Part shown: one piece after another, positions 35,486-44,857 of the stretch
Numbering within the stretch: the first letter of the stretch is position 1
How the letters are laid out: every line of letters begins with the position of its first letter
Assembly (NCBI GenBank): GCA_938040055.1
Contig: CALHWY010000023.1
Span: forward strand, 1 to 63,979
Reading direction: 5' to 3'
DNA: 63,979 nucleotides
From: an uncultured Endomicrobiia bacterium
GTDB lineage: Bacteria; Elusimicrobiota; Endomicrobiia; Endomicrobiales; Endomicrobiaceae
The notes under the pieces: generated by a model
Databases searched by the model: none
Seen by the model: the letters and a program-made list of their open reading frames with translations, nothing else
What the model was told of the DNA's origin: nothing
Position numbers and translations under genes: made by a program

Positions 35486-36868
35486 CTAGGCATACTGGGG
35501 CAGGTACTTTTTTGCCAGTTCAAACATCTCCCTGTGAGACATTGAAGTCGTTCTGCCGCCTTTGAAAAGTTCGTCTATGTCTTCTTTTATTTTTATGACG
35601 GCAGGGTCATTTTTATCGACTTTTTCTTCGGTATCTCTAAGCCCCGGCATTTGCGTATTTATCCAGAAAGCAATTCCCGCAAGTCCTGCCCTGTCGGTTA
35701 TTTCGACTTCAGGAGGCCTGTTTAAAATTGCCTGCGTGTCAAAAACATTATAAATTTCCTGTTCCTTTAAAAGTCCGTCAGCATGTATTCCGGCCTTTGT
35801 CATATTAAAATTGGCGCCTACAAAAGGCTGGTTTTTCGGAATCTCATAGTTTAATTCTTTTGCAAAATATTGGGCTATTTCCGTTATGGCCGAAAAATCC
35901 ATTTCGTTTGCGCTTCCCTTGAAAGCTGCGTATTCTATAGCCAAAGCTTCAACAGGCGTATTGCCCGTTCTTTCTCCTATGCCAAGAAGAGAACCGTTTA
36001 TTCCTGAACAGCCGTAAAGCCATGCCGCCGTAGAGTTGCTCAAAGCTCTGTAAAAATCATTGTGTCCGTGCCATTCAATATACTCAGAAGGCACTCCGGC
36101 ATGATGCGTAAGGCCAAACATTATTCCGTTTATATTTCTGGGCATAGCAGCTCCCGGATAGCTGACCCCGAAACCCAAAGTGTCGCATGCTCTTATTTTT
36201 ACCGGCATTTTAGCTTCTCTGGACAATTTCATAAGTTCCATGGCAAAAGGCACTACAAAACCGTAAAAATCCGCTCTCGTAATGTCTTCAAAATGACAGC
36301 GCGGTATTATGCCTTCGGACAATGCGGCCTTAACTATGTCAAGATACATATCCAAAGCTTCTCTGCGCGTTTTTTTAAGCTTTAAAAAAATATGATAGTC
36401 CGAACAGGAAGTAAGAATTCCCGTCTCCTTCAGTCCCATTTCTTTGACAAGCTTAAAATCATTTTTGTTTGCCCTTATCCATGATGTTATCTGAGGGAAT
36501 TCAAAACCTTTTTCCTGACACTTTCTGACGGCTTCCCTGTCTTTTTCGGAATAAAGAAAGAACTCCGTCTGTTTTATCACTCCGTTAGGACCTCCCAGCT
36601 TATGGAGAAGTTCATAGAGATCCGCTATTTGATTGGCCGTGAAAGGATCCATCGCCTGCTGTCCGTCCCGGAATGTCGTGTCTGTAATCCATATGTCATT
36701 CGGCACATTCATAGGAACAACCATGTTGTTGAATCCTATTTTGGGAATTTCTGTATACTGAAAAGTTTCCCTGAAAAGATTGGGTTCCTTAACGTCCTGA
36801 AGCTCGTAATGATATTCTTCCGGCTCCAGTATATTTTTCTTTTTGTTAAATGTAAGCATATCTTGCAC
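35486..36868 (-). CDS. (Re)-citrate synthase
   Basis: The 460-residue protein belongs to the isopropylmalate/homocitrate synthase (DRE-TIM) family: WITDTTFRDGQQ at about 60-71, then EWHGHNDFYRA and GERTGNTPVEAL with the His metal ligands. The N-terminal EPNLFRETFQYTEIP and the block RREALDMYLDIVKAALSEGIIPRCHFEDITRADFYGFVVPF follow the clostridial (Re)-citrate synthase type rather than LeuA, as I remember it. It would make citrate from oxaloacetate and acetyl-CoA, feeding glutamate synthesis in an anaerobe. A strong GGGGAGGT site and a promoter lie upstream. Confidence 0.82.
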   Translation of the reverse strand: MQDMLTFNKKKNILEPEEYHYELQDVKEPNLFRETFQYTEIPKIGFNNMVVPMNVPNDIWITDTTFRDGQQAMDPFTANQIADLYELLHKLGGPNGVIKQTEFFLYSEKDREAVRKCQEKGFEFPQITSWIRANKNDFKLVKEMGLKETGILTSCSDYHIFLKLKKTRREALDMYLDIVKAALSEGIIPRCHFEDITRADFYGFVVPFAMELMKLSREAKMPVKIRACDTLGFGVSYPGAAMPRNINGIMFGLTHHAGVPSEYIEWHGHNDFYRALSNSTAAWLYGCSGINGSLLGIGERTGNTPVEALAIEYAAFKGSANEMDFSAITEIAQYFAKELNYEIPKNQPFVGANFNMTKAGIHADGLLKEQEIYNVFDTQAILNRPPEVEITDRAGLAGIAFWINTQMPGLRDTEEKVDKNDPAVIKIKEDIDELFKGGRTTSMSHREMFELAKKYLPQYA

Positions 36869-36883
36869 CTCCCCAAAAAACGT

Positions 36884-36926
36884 ATATTAGCCTAATATTA
36901 TATCTTATTTTTATTTTCTATTGCAA
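36884..36926 (-). promoter_or_regulatory. Promoter with overlapping dyad for (Re)-citrate synthase
   Basis: On the minus strand TTGCAA (36921-36926) and TATAAT (36897-36902) are 18 nt apart. A perfect 7-bp dyad, ATATTAG-C-CTAATAT (36884-36898), overlaps the edge of the -10 and the expected start point. This is a plausible operator for a repressor. Boxes are seen; regulation is inference. Confidence 0.6.
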
Positions 36927-38119
36927 TTAAACTCCTGTAAACTTTTCCGGATGTTCGTAACAGCGGAAAACGGAAGCAACGGCGCAGCTGTAATATTTTC
37001 AGGTAAAAGCGGGAACGCGCTTAAAAGCATAATGCATCCCAACCATAAAAAATTTATCTTGCCATTAAAGTCAAAAGCAATATCTCTTGCAGGAACTGTC
37101 GCTTTCTTTCGTTTTTTGCGGCGTTGGGAATACTATTGCTTATTTTGTATTTTAAAAATAATAAAGGCGTATATCGCCGTAATTCCGCGGAAACGCGGAA
37201 AATAGGTAAAATTGTCCGGACATATAAATGCGCGCTTATTTTTTGATTTCGGCTTTTTAAAAGCTTAGCGGATAAAAAATTTAAAGAAGCGGTTTTGAGT
37301 TTTTTTGAAAATGATAGACGCGGGCGCCGAAAAACCGGCAATTATAATAAGTTTGTGAAAAAATCTAAAGAATGCGGCGCTGCAAAACTTTATTCGACGG
37401 TTTTGTTTGACGCACGCAGTTTCGCAGATGTCAAAAAGTCCAAAACCCGGACAACATAAATTTGGGAGAGCCGGTTATCAGATTTCCGTTGCGGCGTACA
37501 AAATAGCCCGTTGTGCGGCTTTCAAATTTTCGGAATTTAAAGAAAAACTTCTTATTGCTAACAATCTAATTAAAAAGATATTTTAAAATACGGATAAACC
37601 CGAGAGAAAAATAAAAGGCTGCCGGCATATGACACAAGACATTGCGGCTATGGAAAAAAATGGTTTTACGGCGATAGCAGACAAATTGCACAAATTTAAA
37701 AAACAGGCAGAGTGACGGTTCAGCATAACAAGATATAAAACGGAAATATATTTTGCGCTAAAACGGCGCGGAAAGCTTTTATTTTTGACTTATGCCGGGA
37801 ATAAAAAAGGTGAAAAGCCGGTCATTTCGTATATTTGTATAGAGGATATTAAGGCATGAACGAAATGCAGAGCAAACTTTGCGCGGAATAATATCCAAAA
37901 CTATGAATTGCAAAAATGGAATTTTTTCAAAATCAAAAATTCCCCTGTTCTTGGCGGCGAAAAAACTGACTTCAAAAGAAACGGCATTGCTTGCTTATGC
38001 GGATAAGATTTTGTTAAAAAACTCGCAAAAATAAGATTTTATAAAATACGGAAACCGGCGGTAATTCCGCTCGGCGCAAAGAAATGCATAAAAATGCCCG
38101 CCGGCTCGGGCCAAAAATT
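36927..38119. other. 1.2-kb gap with decayed coding remnants
   Basis: No intact gene is visible. One + strand frame from about 37430 to 37859 keeps protein-like character but carries in-frame stops; it is listed separately. Further fragments to about 38033 show short coherent runs such as LAAKKLTSKETALLAYADK. I do not recognise the ancestral genes. Confidence 0.55.
37430..37859 (+). pseudogene. Unidentified broken gene
   Basis: A single + frame reads KFGRAGYQISVAAYKIARC and on to NNLIKKIF, then a stop. It resumes with NTDKPERKIKGCRH, MTQDIAAMEKNGFTAIADKL, a TGA, then FSITRYKTEIYFALKRRGKL and ends ICIEDIKA-stop at 37859. Two in-frame stops within about 143 codons of otherwise protein-like sequence suggest a decaying gene. 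I do not recognise the family. Confidence 0.4.
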
Positions 38120-38896
38120 TTATTTGCGTTTTTTTGAAATTTCATAAAGTATAACCGCGCTGGCGCAGGAAGCGTTCAGTGAAGAAATGGCGTTTGTCTG
38201 CGGAATAGAAATTAAAAAATCGCAGTTTTCCTTTGTCAGTCTGTGCAGTCCGGAGCCTTCGCTGCCTATTATGATAACAAGCGGGAAAGGGAGATTGCAC
38301 TCTTCAAGAAGCTGTCCTCCGTTTTCCGCTCCGGCTATCCAGAAACCGTTTTCTTTTAAAATGTCTATGGTTTGGTTGGCGTTTGCCACTCTTGAGACGG
38401 GAATATGTTCAAGCGCTCCGGCTGATGCTTTTGCAACGGTTTCATTTACTCCGGCCGCTCTCCATTTAGGTATTATTACACCGGCCGCTCCGAAAGCTAC
38501 GCAGTTTCTGATTATGGCTCCCAAGTTATGCGGATCTTCTATCCCGTCAAGCAAAACCAGAATGCTGTCTTTTTTTCGTTTTGCGGCGGATATAAGTTCT
38601 TCAATTTCCATATATTCCATAGGAGAAACTTCTGCTGCCACCCCCTGCGAATTCTGCGCATATTTGTCCAGTTTTTCAGGCGGAACATTGTGTACCGCTA
38701 TGGCTTTGCTTTTTGCTAGAGCTATTATTTCGCCTATTGCATTTCCTCTGGCGGTGCGCGCAATCATAATTTTATTTACGGTTCTTTTTCCGGCTTTGAG
38801 CAATTCCAGCACGGGATTTCTGCCGTAAATAATATTGCCTGAAACAAAATTCTCTTTATTAAAATGCTTCTTTTTTGGGAATTTGCCGTATGTCAT
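38120..38896 (-). CDS. rlmB: 23S rRNA (guanosine-2'-O-)-methyltransferase, RlmB/TrmH type
   Basis: AAGGA six bases upstream supports the ATG at 38896 (258 residues). A short N-terminal basic region and the substrate-binding part (IIYGRNPVLELLKAG) precede the SPOUT knot. Motifs 1-3 are visible: DPHNLGAIIRNCVAFGA, LVIIIGSEGSGL and ISSLNASCASAVILYE. It probably methylates a guanosine of 23S rRNA, but SpoU-family substrates cannot be told from sequence with certainty. Confidence 0.87.
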   Translation of the reverse strand: MTYGKFPKKKHFNKENFVSGNIIYGRNPVLELLKAGKRTVNKIMIARTARGNAIGEIIALAKSKAIAVHNVPPEKLDKYAQNSQGVAAEVSPMEYMEIEELISAAKRKKDSILVLLDGIEDPHNLGAIIRNCVAFGAAGVIIPKWRAAGVNETVAKASAGALEHIPVSRVANANQTIDILKENGFWIAGAENGGQLLEECNLPFPLVIIIGSEGSGLHRLTKENCDFLISIPQTNAISSLNASCASAVILYEISKKRK

Positions 38897-38911
38897 AGTT
38901 TTCCTTGCCAA

Positions 38912-39905
38912 TATATTTTTCAGATTTATTAATACGTTCCGGCTACTGAAGCGGAGTTCATACTTTCGTAATGTTTCCCGTGCCGGCTAATTATATCAAA
39001 TTTTTTATCACACGTTTTTTTACCTAAGGCAAAATCGGTTTTCCTGCATAAACGGAGCCTATCCTAAAAAGCTGGCATGAGTAAAAGAAAAGTTTTTTTT
39101 TAGAAAAATTTCCGGGAAATAAAAAAAGTATCCGCTTTTTACCGCTTTAAACGGCATTGTATGTCAAATGCTTCCGTTTGGCTGAAAATTTTATTTTTGA
39201 CATAAGAAAATATACGGAAAAATTTTTCCTGTAAATATTAAAGCGCAAATCTTTGCTTGGCATCCAATCCGCCAAATTACAAGAAAAACTATACTTATTA
39301 GAACAAAGATGAAGTTTATGAAAGAAAAGATAAGTTGTCCAATGGATAACATTTGTAAATACGCGCCACAGGCGTATCGTTTTTATTCGGTTTGTTAAAA
39401 AAATATTATAAAAGACCGGCAAAATCTTATGAAGCACTGTAAAAAATATACGATTTCGGAAGATAATCAATGAAAAGAACCGTGCGGCAAAGGCTTTCAG
39501 CCTGAATATGACAACAAGCCACTCCAAAATAAGCGGTAAAGCAAAACCGTCTCAGAATAGCTTGGAAAAATAAATTATCATCGCTCTGCAGTATTATTTT
39601 TCGTAAAACTTCCTGCCGGTATCGGAAATATTTCAATTTCATAAAAAGACCGGACAGACTGATACGTTCGGTTTTCCCGTTCCGTCCGATGCCGGCAAGC
39701 GCATATGCTTTTATTTCATAAACGATACAGGATGACTTGTCTTTGAAATATAAAAACGGAAAAAAATGAAAAAGTTTTTAAAAAAGAATTTCCAACGCAG
39801 CTTTATCGCGGCTTCCGCGTTTAAAAAGGAAAATAAAAAGCTCCGGATATTTTTACCGGATGCTTTTCATTTTGATAATCAAAAAAATTTTTTTAACCGA
39901 AGATT
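38912..39905. other. 1-kb gap without an intact gene
   Basis: AT-rich sequence with stops in all frames. One short + frame at 39318-39539 may be a decayed Cys-rich gene. No tRNA-like fold was found by eye. A terminator-like stem is at its right end. Confidence 0.5.
39318..39539 (+). pseudogene. Possible decayed small Cys-rich protein
   Basis: The frame reads MKEKISCPMDNICKYAPQAY, RFYSVC-stop, then KNIIKDRQNLMKHCKKY, a second stop, then KEPCGKGFQPEYDNKPL and a final stop. It has five cysteines in 70 codons and two internal stops. It resembles a small metal- or cluster-binding protein, but I cannot name a family. It may be chance. Confidence 0.3.
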
Positions 39906-39930
39906 ACCGCGCATCAATGCCGCGGTTTTT
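39906..39930 (+). terminator. Terminator-like hairpin next to the cysS stop
   Basis: ACCGCG (39906-39911) and CGCGGT (39921-39926) enclose a 9-nt loop, with TTTTTA following on the + strand. It faces against cysS, which ends at 39930 on the minus strand. It may stop + strand transcription from the gap, or act on both strands. Confidence 0.5.
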
Positions 39931-41324
39931 TATATTTTCTTCATTAAAAGCGAAGTGCCGTCTTTATTGTCGACGATTTTATATCCTTTTTCGTCCAAAA
40001 CTTTTCTGAGCCTGTCGGCTTCAGCCCAATTTCCGGCTTTTCTCGCATTATTTCTTGCAGCAAACAGCGTTTCAATATCGCCTCCGCCTGTTTGTTCTCG
40101 CGGCAGAATTATTCCCAAAGATTCGTCGGCAAACTGTTCGAACAAAGTTCTCATCTGCCACAGCCTTATTGCGTCGGCGGTAAAAAGCTCTTTTAAAATC
40201 ATATTTTTAAGTTCGTGCAGATAAGACAAAGCTTTTTCCGAGTTAAAATCATCGTCAAGCGAATTTAAAAAATTATTTTTAAGTTCGGCAAGACCGGAGT
40301 CTTCTATGACAGGCGCATATTGCTTTGCCTTGGCAAGCAGCCTGAGATACGCGTCATCAAGACCCTGAAGCGTTTTTTTAGCGGCTTCAAGACCGGAGTC
40401 CGAAAAATCAAGCGGGCTTTTATAATGCTGCGTCAGAAGATAATATCTTACGACCCTCGGATCGTACTTTTCAAATATCGTTTTTAAAGTAAAAAAATTA
40501 TTGAGGGATTTTGACATTTTTTCTTTATTTACTGTTACAAAACCGTTATGTATCCAATATCTGACAAACCGGCAGCCGGAACATGCTTCGCTTTGCGCTA
40601 TTTCATTTTCATGATGGGGAAAAATCAAATCCTGCCCGCCTCCGTGAATATCTATGGTGTTTCCGAGTATTTCGGAAGACATTACAGAACATTCTATATG
40701 CCATCCGGGTCTCCCCTTGCCCCAGGGGCTGTTCCAAGAGGCGTCTGCGGGTTCGTTTTCCTTAGTTTTTTTCCATAAAGCGAAATCAAAAGCCGAATTT
40801 TTATCTCCGCAAATGTCTACTCTTGCTCCGGCTTTAAGATCTTGCGTGTTTCTTTTTGAAAGTTTTCCGTATCCTTTAAATTTGTTTACCGCATAATAAA
40901 CATCGCCGCCGATTTCATAAGCATAACCTTTTACGATAAGTTTTTTTATAAATTCTATTATTTCCGGAATCATCTCGGTTACGCGCGGATAATGTTCGGC
41001 TCTCATAATATTAAGCTTGTCCGTCTGCGCAAAATAGTCGTCAATATAAGTTTGCGCCAAAGCCGCCGGGGATATGCCTTTTTCCGCCGCCCTGTTTATT
41101 ATTTTATCGTCTATATCCGTAAAATTCTGTACATGGCGGACTTTGTATTTTCTTTTAAGCAGATGCCTTTTAATTATGTCGAAAGTCACGTATGCCCGCG
41201 CATGTCCCAAGTGAACTTCGTCATAAGGGGTGACTCCGCAGACGTACATGGAAACTTCTTTTTCATTTTGCGGTTGAAACACTTCTTTTTTGCCGGTAAG
41301 AGTATTGTGAATTTTTATGGACAT
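39930..41324 (-). CDS. cysS: Cysteinyl-tRNA synthetase
   Basis: The 464-residue class I synthetase has the HIGH variant HLGH at 38-41 (YVCGVTPYDEVHLGHAR) and KMSKS at 269-273. Zinc ligands C29, C212 and the HHENE region near 237-241 are in place, as is NFTDIDDKII. Its start overlaps the end of ispF by 10 nt. It charges tRNA-Cys. Confidence 0.96.
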   Translation of the reverse strand: MSIKIHNTLTGKKEVFQPQNEKEVSMYVCGVTPYDEVHLGHARAYVTFDIIKRHLLKRKYKVRHVQNFTDIDDKIINRAAEKGISPAALAQTYIDDYFAQTDKLNIMRAEHYPRVTEMIPEIIEFIKKLIVKGYAYEIGGDVYYAVNKFKGYGKLSKRNTQDLKAGARVDICGDKNSAFDFALWKKTKENEPADASWNSPWGKGRPGWHIECSVMSSEILGNTIDIHGGGQDLIFPHHENEIAQSEACSGCRFVRYWIHNGFVTVNKEKMSKSLNNFFTLKTIFEKYDPRVVRYYLLTQHYKSPLDFSDSGLEAAKKTLQGLDDAYLRLLAKAKQYAPVIEDSGLAELKNNFLNSLDDDFNSEKALSYLHELKNMILKELFTADAIRLWQMRTLFEQFADESLGIILPREQTGGGDIETLFAARNNARKAGNWAEADRLRKVLDEKGYKIVDNKDGTSLLMKKI

Positions 41325-41800
41325 TTTTTATTTCCTCTTATGGACGCCGCGGCCATGGCAGCTATTCCTTCTCCTCTTCCTATAAAACCCATTTTTTCAT
41401 TTGTGGTGGCTTTTATGGCTATGCGCGCGGCCGGAAGTCCGGTTATTTTTGAGATGTTTTTTTTCATGTCATATACGTGCGGATATATTTTCGGGCTTTC
41501 CGCTATAATAGTAATATCGATATTATTGACGCTATATTTCCGCTTTTTTAGCTCTTTGCAGACTTTTTCCAGCAAAAGCAGGCTGGAAATCCCTTTATAT
41601 GCCGGATCGGTATCCGGGAAAAAATGACCTATGTCTTCAAGACCGGCCGCTCCTAAAAGCGAATCCATCAGAGCATGTACAAGCACGTCGGCGTCGCTGT
41701 GACCGTCAAGACCTTTATCCGAGTCGATTTCGACGCCGCCCAAAACCAGCCTGCGCCCCTTTTTAAAACGGTGCACGTCATAACCGAAACCTATATACAT
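41315..41800 (-). CDS. ispF: 2-C-methyl-D-erythritol 2,4-cyclodiphosphate synthase
   Basis: The 161-residue protein has GYDVHRF (zinc ligands D8 and H10), LDGHSDADVLVHALMDSLLGA and TTNEKMGFIGRGEGIAAMA. It is the fifth step of the non-mevalonate isoprenoid pathway. It overlaps ispD by 10 nt upstream and cysS downstream, so the three are coupled. Confidence 0.96.
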   Translation of the reverse strand: MYIGFGYDVHRFKKGRRLVLGGVEIDSDKGLDGHSDADVLVHALMDSLLGAAGLEDIGHFFPDTDPAYKGISSLLLLEKVCKELKKRKYSVNNIDITIIAESPKIYPHVYDMKKNISKITGLPAARIAIKATTNEKMGFIGRGEGIAAMAAASIRGNKKCP

Positions 41801-42471
41801 CGGGCTTTCCTTTGTAAAATTATATTTTTTGCAGCTTCAAAATCGGTTTTTGAGGTTATTTTGAAATTAGGGAATTTTGTTTCGACAACGGCGACTTTAA
41901 TTTTCATATTTTCCATAATCTGGGAATCATCGGTTGTTTTTTCTGGAATTTTGTCCGAATAGGCCTTTAAAAGAAGGTCAGACGCAAAAATCTGCGGCGT
42001 TTGCGCATTCCATAAAACGCTTCTGTCTAAAGTTTGTTTTACAAATCCGTCTTTAACGGTTTTTACGGTATCCCTTGTTTTTTCTGCGGCTATTGCTGCG
42101 CCGCTTGCAATAGCTTTGTTTAAAACGGAAAGGATGTCTTTTTTGTTTATCAGAGGCCTGGCCGCGTCATGTACCGCGATAAAATCAATGTCCTTGCGTA
42201 CGGCTTTCAGTCCGTTTTTTACGGAATCAAACCTTTCCTTTCCGCCGGATACTATGGAAAAACCGGACTTTTTATATTTAGCGGACAAAGAAATATTCAT
42301 ATCCGCAGGAACCACAAGCACTATCTGCTTAAAATTTTTTACCGAAGAAAAGGCTTTTACGCTGTGCATAAAAACCGGTTTCCCGCAAAGAGGCAGAAAC
42401 TGCTTTGGAATTTTAGTTCCAAACCTTTTGCCTTTTCCTCCGGCAACTATTACCGCCGCCGCTTTCATCAA
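41791..42471 (-). CDS. ispD: 2-C-methyl-D-erythritol 4-phosphate cytidylyltransferase
   Basis: The 226-residue protein has the nucleotide-binding start AAVIVAGGKGKRFGTKIPKQFLPLCGKPV (with one residue before), IAVHDAARPLI at about 97-107 and LWNAQTPQIF. It transfers CMP from CTP to methylerythritol phosphate. It lies in one operon with ispF and with the PIN-TRAM gene, as in Firmicutes. Confidence 0.95.
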   Translation of the reverse strand: MMKAAAVIVAGGKGKRFGTKIPKQFLPLCGKPVFMHSVKAFSSVKNFKQIVLVVPADMNISLSAKYKKSGFSIVSGGKERFDSVKNGLKAVRKDIDFIAVHDAARPLINKKDILSVLNKAIASGAAIAAEKTRDTVKTVKDGFVKQTLDRSVLWNAQTPQIFASDLLLKAYSDKIPEKTTDDSQIMENMKIKVAVVETKFPNFKITSKTDFEAAKNIILQRKARCI

Positions 42472-43499
42472 TGTCTGCCGTTTCCGTTTTTTCTGGGATT
42501 GTAGGGCAAGGGTTCGTTGTTTTCCGAAACTTTGCCGAAAACCATTCTGCCGGAAGATGTTTGTATAATGGAAGTCACGTTAAGCTCTATTTTTTTACCC
42601 ACGTATCGTCTTCCGTCTTCGGCGACAACCATGGTTCCGTCGTCAAGGTATCCGATGGCCTGATTAGGCTCTTTTCCTTCTTTTACGAGAAATATCATTA
42701 CGCTTTCTCCGGGGAGAAAAATGGGCGTAAGGGCGTTGCAAAGATCGTTTATATTGAGAACCGTCACGCCCTGTATAGCGGCTATTTTATTTAAGTTGAA
42801 ATCCGTGGTTATGATTTTGGCGTTAAGTTCTTTGGCAAGTTCGGTAAGTTTTGAGTCCGTTCCTTCAATATTATTATAAGTTTTGTCGTAGATTTTTGTG
42901 AGAATGGCTTCGGATTTCTGGAGTTTGGCGACAATGTCCATGCCTCTTTTCGAACGGTTTCTTTTTATCGCGTCATTAGAATCCGCCAGCTTCTGAAGCT
43001 CTTCAAGCACGAATTTAGGTATGACAAGAGTGGCGAGGAGAAACTTTGTTTCCGCCATGTCGAGTATGCGTCCGTCGATTATGGCGCTGGTGTCTAAAAG
43101 AATGGGTTCAAGAGGCTTGTTCTTTTTTGAGATTTTAAGGATATCTTTATCAAGCAGGTCAAGTTCGTCTTTCTTTTTAACGGCTATAACCATGCCGAAA
43201 TAAGAAAATACGAATTTAATAAGGAGCGAATACTTTTCAAAGAAAAGGTCGACTTTATCGCTGCCGAGAAGAAAAGCGCCGTAATCCAGTATTTTGGCGG
43301 CTATCAGCCCCATAACTATTCCTATTATCGCTATTACGAGAGTGTCAAGAGGAGTTTTTTGAAAGGCGAACTCAATAATGACGATAACGGTTGAAATGCT
43401 TAATCCGATAAAAGCGCTCTGCAAAGTAGGCTCTACCTGAAAATACGCTATTAACGGCCCGGCCAGAAGAATTAGAATTCTTACAATCCAAATTAACAT
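42468..43499 (-). CDS. Membrane PIN-TRAM domain protein, YacL family
   Basis: The 343-residue protein has four N-terminal membrane segments (about 3-20, 27-45, 50-72, 88-108). A PIN nuclease domain begins DTSAIIDGR at 136-144, and a C-terminal TRAM-like domain has PGESVMIFLVKEGKEPNQAIGY. YacL-type proteins often stand before ispD. A putative membrane-tethered ribonuclease; the substrate is unknown. Confidence 0.9.
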   Translation of the reverse strand: MLIWIVRILILLAGPLIAYFQVEPTLQSAFIGLSISTVIVIIEFAFQKTPLDTLVIAIIGIVMGLIAAKILDYGAFLLGSDKVDLFFEKYSLLIKFVFSYFGMVIAVKKKDELDLLDKDILKISKKNKPLEPILLDTSAIIDGRILDMAETKFLLATLVIPKFVLEELQKLADSNDAIKRNRSKRGMDIVAKLQKSEAILTKIYDKTYNNIEGTDSKLTELAKELNAKIITTDFNLNKIAAIQGVTVLNINDLCNALTPIFLPGESVMIFLVKEGKEPNQAIGYLDDGTMVVAEDGRRYVGKKIELNVTSIIQTSSGRMVFGKVSENNEPLPYNPRKNGNGRH

Positions 43500-44347
43500 G
43501 ATAACCTCATAAATTTACCCAGTAATTTTAACGCGCTTTTTGTATCCGGATATATTCCCGTCCAGATCTTGAATCCGTGAGCGCCCTGGTTTACTAACAT
43601 CCCTTCGCCTGAATAATAAATAATTTTGTTTTTACGGGCTGCTTTGGAGAAAGGAGTTGTTTTATTATATATCAAATCGTATATAACTGCGGTTTTTTTA
43701 AGATCTTTTATTTCAAAAGGCAAAAAGTCGGCCGCGTTCATTCCGCAGGCGGAAGCGTTTACGATCAGATCCGCATCCGCAGCAATATCCGACGCTTCCG
43801 GGAACCCGGCGGCTTTTATGCCGAACTCTTTTGCCAGACATACGGCTTTGGCATATGTTCTGTTTGCTAAATATATGTTTTTTGCGCCGCTGTTTTTAAC
43901 GGAATAGATTACGGCTCTTGCTCCGCCGCCCGCTCCGAAAATAAAAACATTCTTTCCTTTTACTTTTACGTTTTTTAAGATAAGATCCGAAGCAAAACCG
44001 GAATAATCCGTATTATATCCGTAAAGCTTCCCGTTTTTGACCGCTATCGTATTTACGCTTCCGATTGCTTTTGCGGCTGTGTCGGCGTAGTCCAGATATT
44101 TTATAACGGCGCTTTTATGCGGTATCGTGATATTTATTCCTTTGAAACCCAGAATTTTAAGCGCCCCGACGGTTTTTTTTAAGTTTTCCGGATCCGTTTC
44201 AAAAGGAAGATAAATGCAGTTAAGCTTTTCTTTTTTAAACCATGCGTTTTGCATAAGCGGTGAAAAAGAATGCTTTATGGGATAACCCAGAATCGCAAAC
44301 AATCCGGTTTCAATGTTTAAGCTGGAGTCTCTTTTTTGCCGTTTCAT
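43493..44347 (-). CDS. aroE: Shikimate dehydrogenase
   Basis: The 284-residue protein has GYPIKHSFSPLMQNAWF at about 20-36, GINITIPHKSAVIKYLD with the catalytic Lys, GYNTDYSGF, and the NADP-binding GAGGGARAVIYSVKNSGA. It reduces 3-dehydroshikimate. It overlaps the upstream TPR gene by 38 nt; the N-terminus is about 14 residues longer than usual, so a later start is possible. Confidence 0.94.
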   Translation of the reverse strand: MKRQKRDSSLNIETGLFAILGYPIKHSFSPLMQNAWFKKEKLNCIYLPFETDPENLKKTVGALKILGFKGINITIPHKSAVIKYLDYADTAAKAIGSVNTIAVKNGKLYGYNTDYSGFASDLILKNVKVKGKNVFIFGAGGGARAVIYSVKNSGAKNIYLANRTYAKAVCLAKEFGIKAAGFPEASDIAADADLIVNASACGMNAADFLPFEIKDLKKTAVIYDLIYNKTTPFSKAARKNKIIYYSGEGMLVNQGAHGFKIWTGIYPDTKSALKLLGKFMRLSC

Positions 44348-44768
44348 CTTCAGGATACAAGGTCAGAATTCTTTTCCATATTATAAATTCGCGTTTTTTT
44401 TCTCCTATGGAGTCATAAGCGCACGCCAGTTTTTTAAGAGTAGCCAAATCTTCGGGATTTTCATCAAGGCGTTTCATATAAACCGATATTATGTCGAAAA
44501 TTATTTCTTTGTCTATTGTTTCCACCGGCACCGACAATGGCTTCTTATTTTTCTCATTCTGCGATATAAGAAAGCCCGAAGTAAAAAAGAAAGCGGACAA
44601 AAGGAGGAAAACAACGGCGATCTTTTTTCTTTTCAGCAGGACATTTCTGTCATTAAATATTATATTTTTAAAATAACCGTTTATTTTCTGCACAGACTGC
44701 GGTTTATAATAATATATCCAGCCCATAATAAAAGAAATTAATGATAAAAAATAGATTGATAATACCAT
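44310..44768 (-). CDS. Membrane-anchored TPR-like protein
   Basis: The 152-residue protein has two hydrophobic segments (about 4-20 and 49-67) with a basic stretch between. A C-terminal helical part, EDLATLKKLACAYDSIGEKKREFIIWKRILTLYPEDETAKKRL, looks like one and a half TPR repeats. Function unknown. It begins 10 nt after a TAAAAT -10 box, with no ribosome binding site, so its mRNA may be leaderless. Confidence 0.7.
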   Translation of the reverse strand: MVLSIYFLSLISFIMGWIYYYKPQSVQKINGYFKNIIFNDRNVLLKRKKIAVVFLLLSAFFFTSGFLISQNEKNKKPLSVPVETIDKEIIFDIISVYMKRLDENPEDLATLKKLACAYDSIGEKKREFIIWKRILTLYPEDETAKKRLQLKH

Positions 44769-44778
44769 AACTTTTGCT

Positions 44779-44808
44779 ATTTTACCATAAAGCGCTTTTC
44801 TTAGTCAA
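44779..44808 (-). promoter_or_regulatory. Promoter of the TPR gene, leaderless type
   Basis: On the minus strand TTGACT (44803-44808) and TAAAAT (44779-44784) are 18 nt apart. Only 10 nt (AGCAAAAGTT) separate the -10 box from the ATG at 44768, so the RNA should start about 4 nt before the start codon. Confidence 0.6.
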
Positions 44809-44857
44809 TATAATATAAAGAGCCTGCTGAAAACAAAAACGCGGCGGGCAAAGAGGC

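Noticed and set aside
36921..37205. 94-residue + strand frame after the citrate synthase promoter
   Set aside because: Composition is erratic, with no motif and no usable start signal; it overlaps the promoter region of the minus-strand gene.
39766..40224. 152-residue + strand frame overlapping cysS
   Set aside because: Most of it is antisense to the certain cysS gene, and the rest is low-complexity Lys/Phe.
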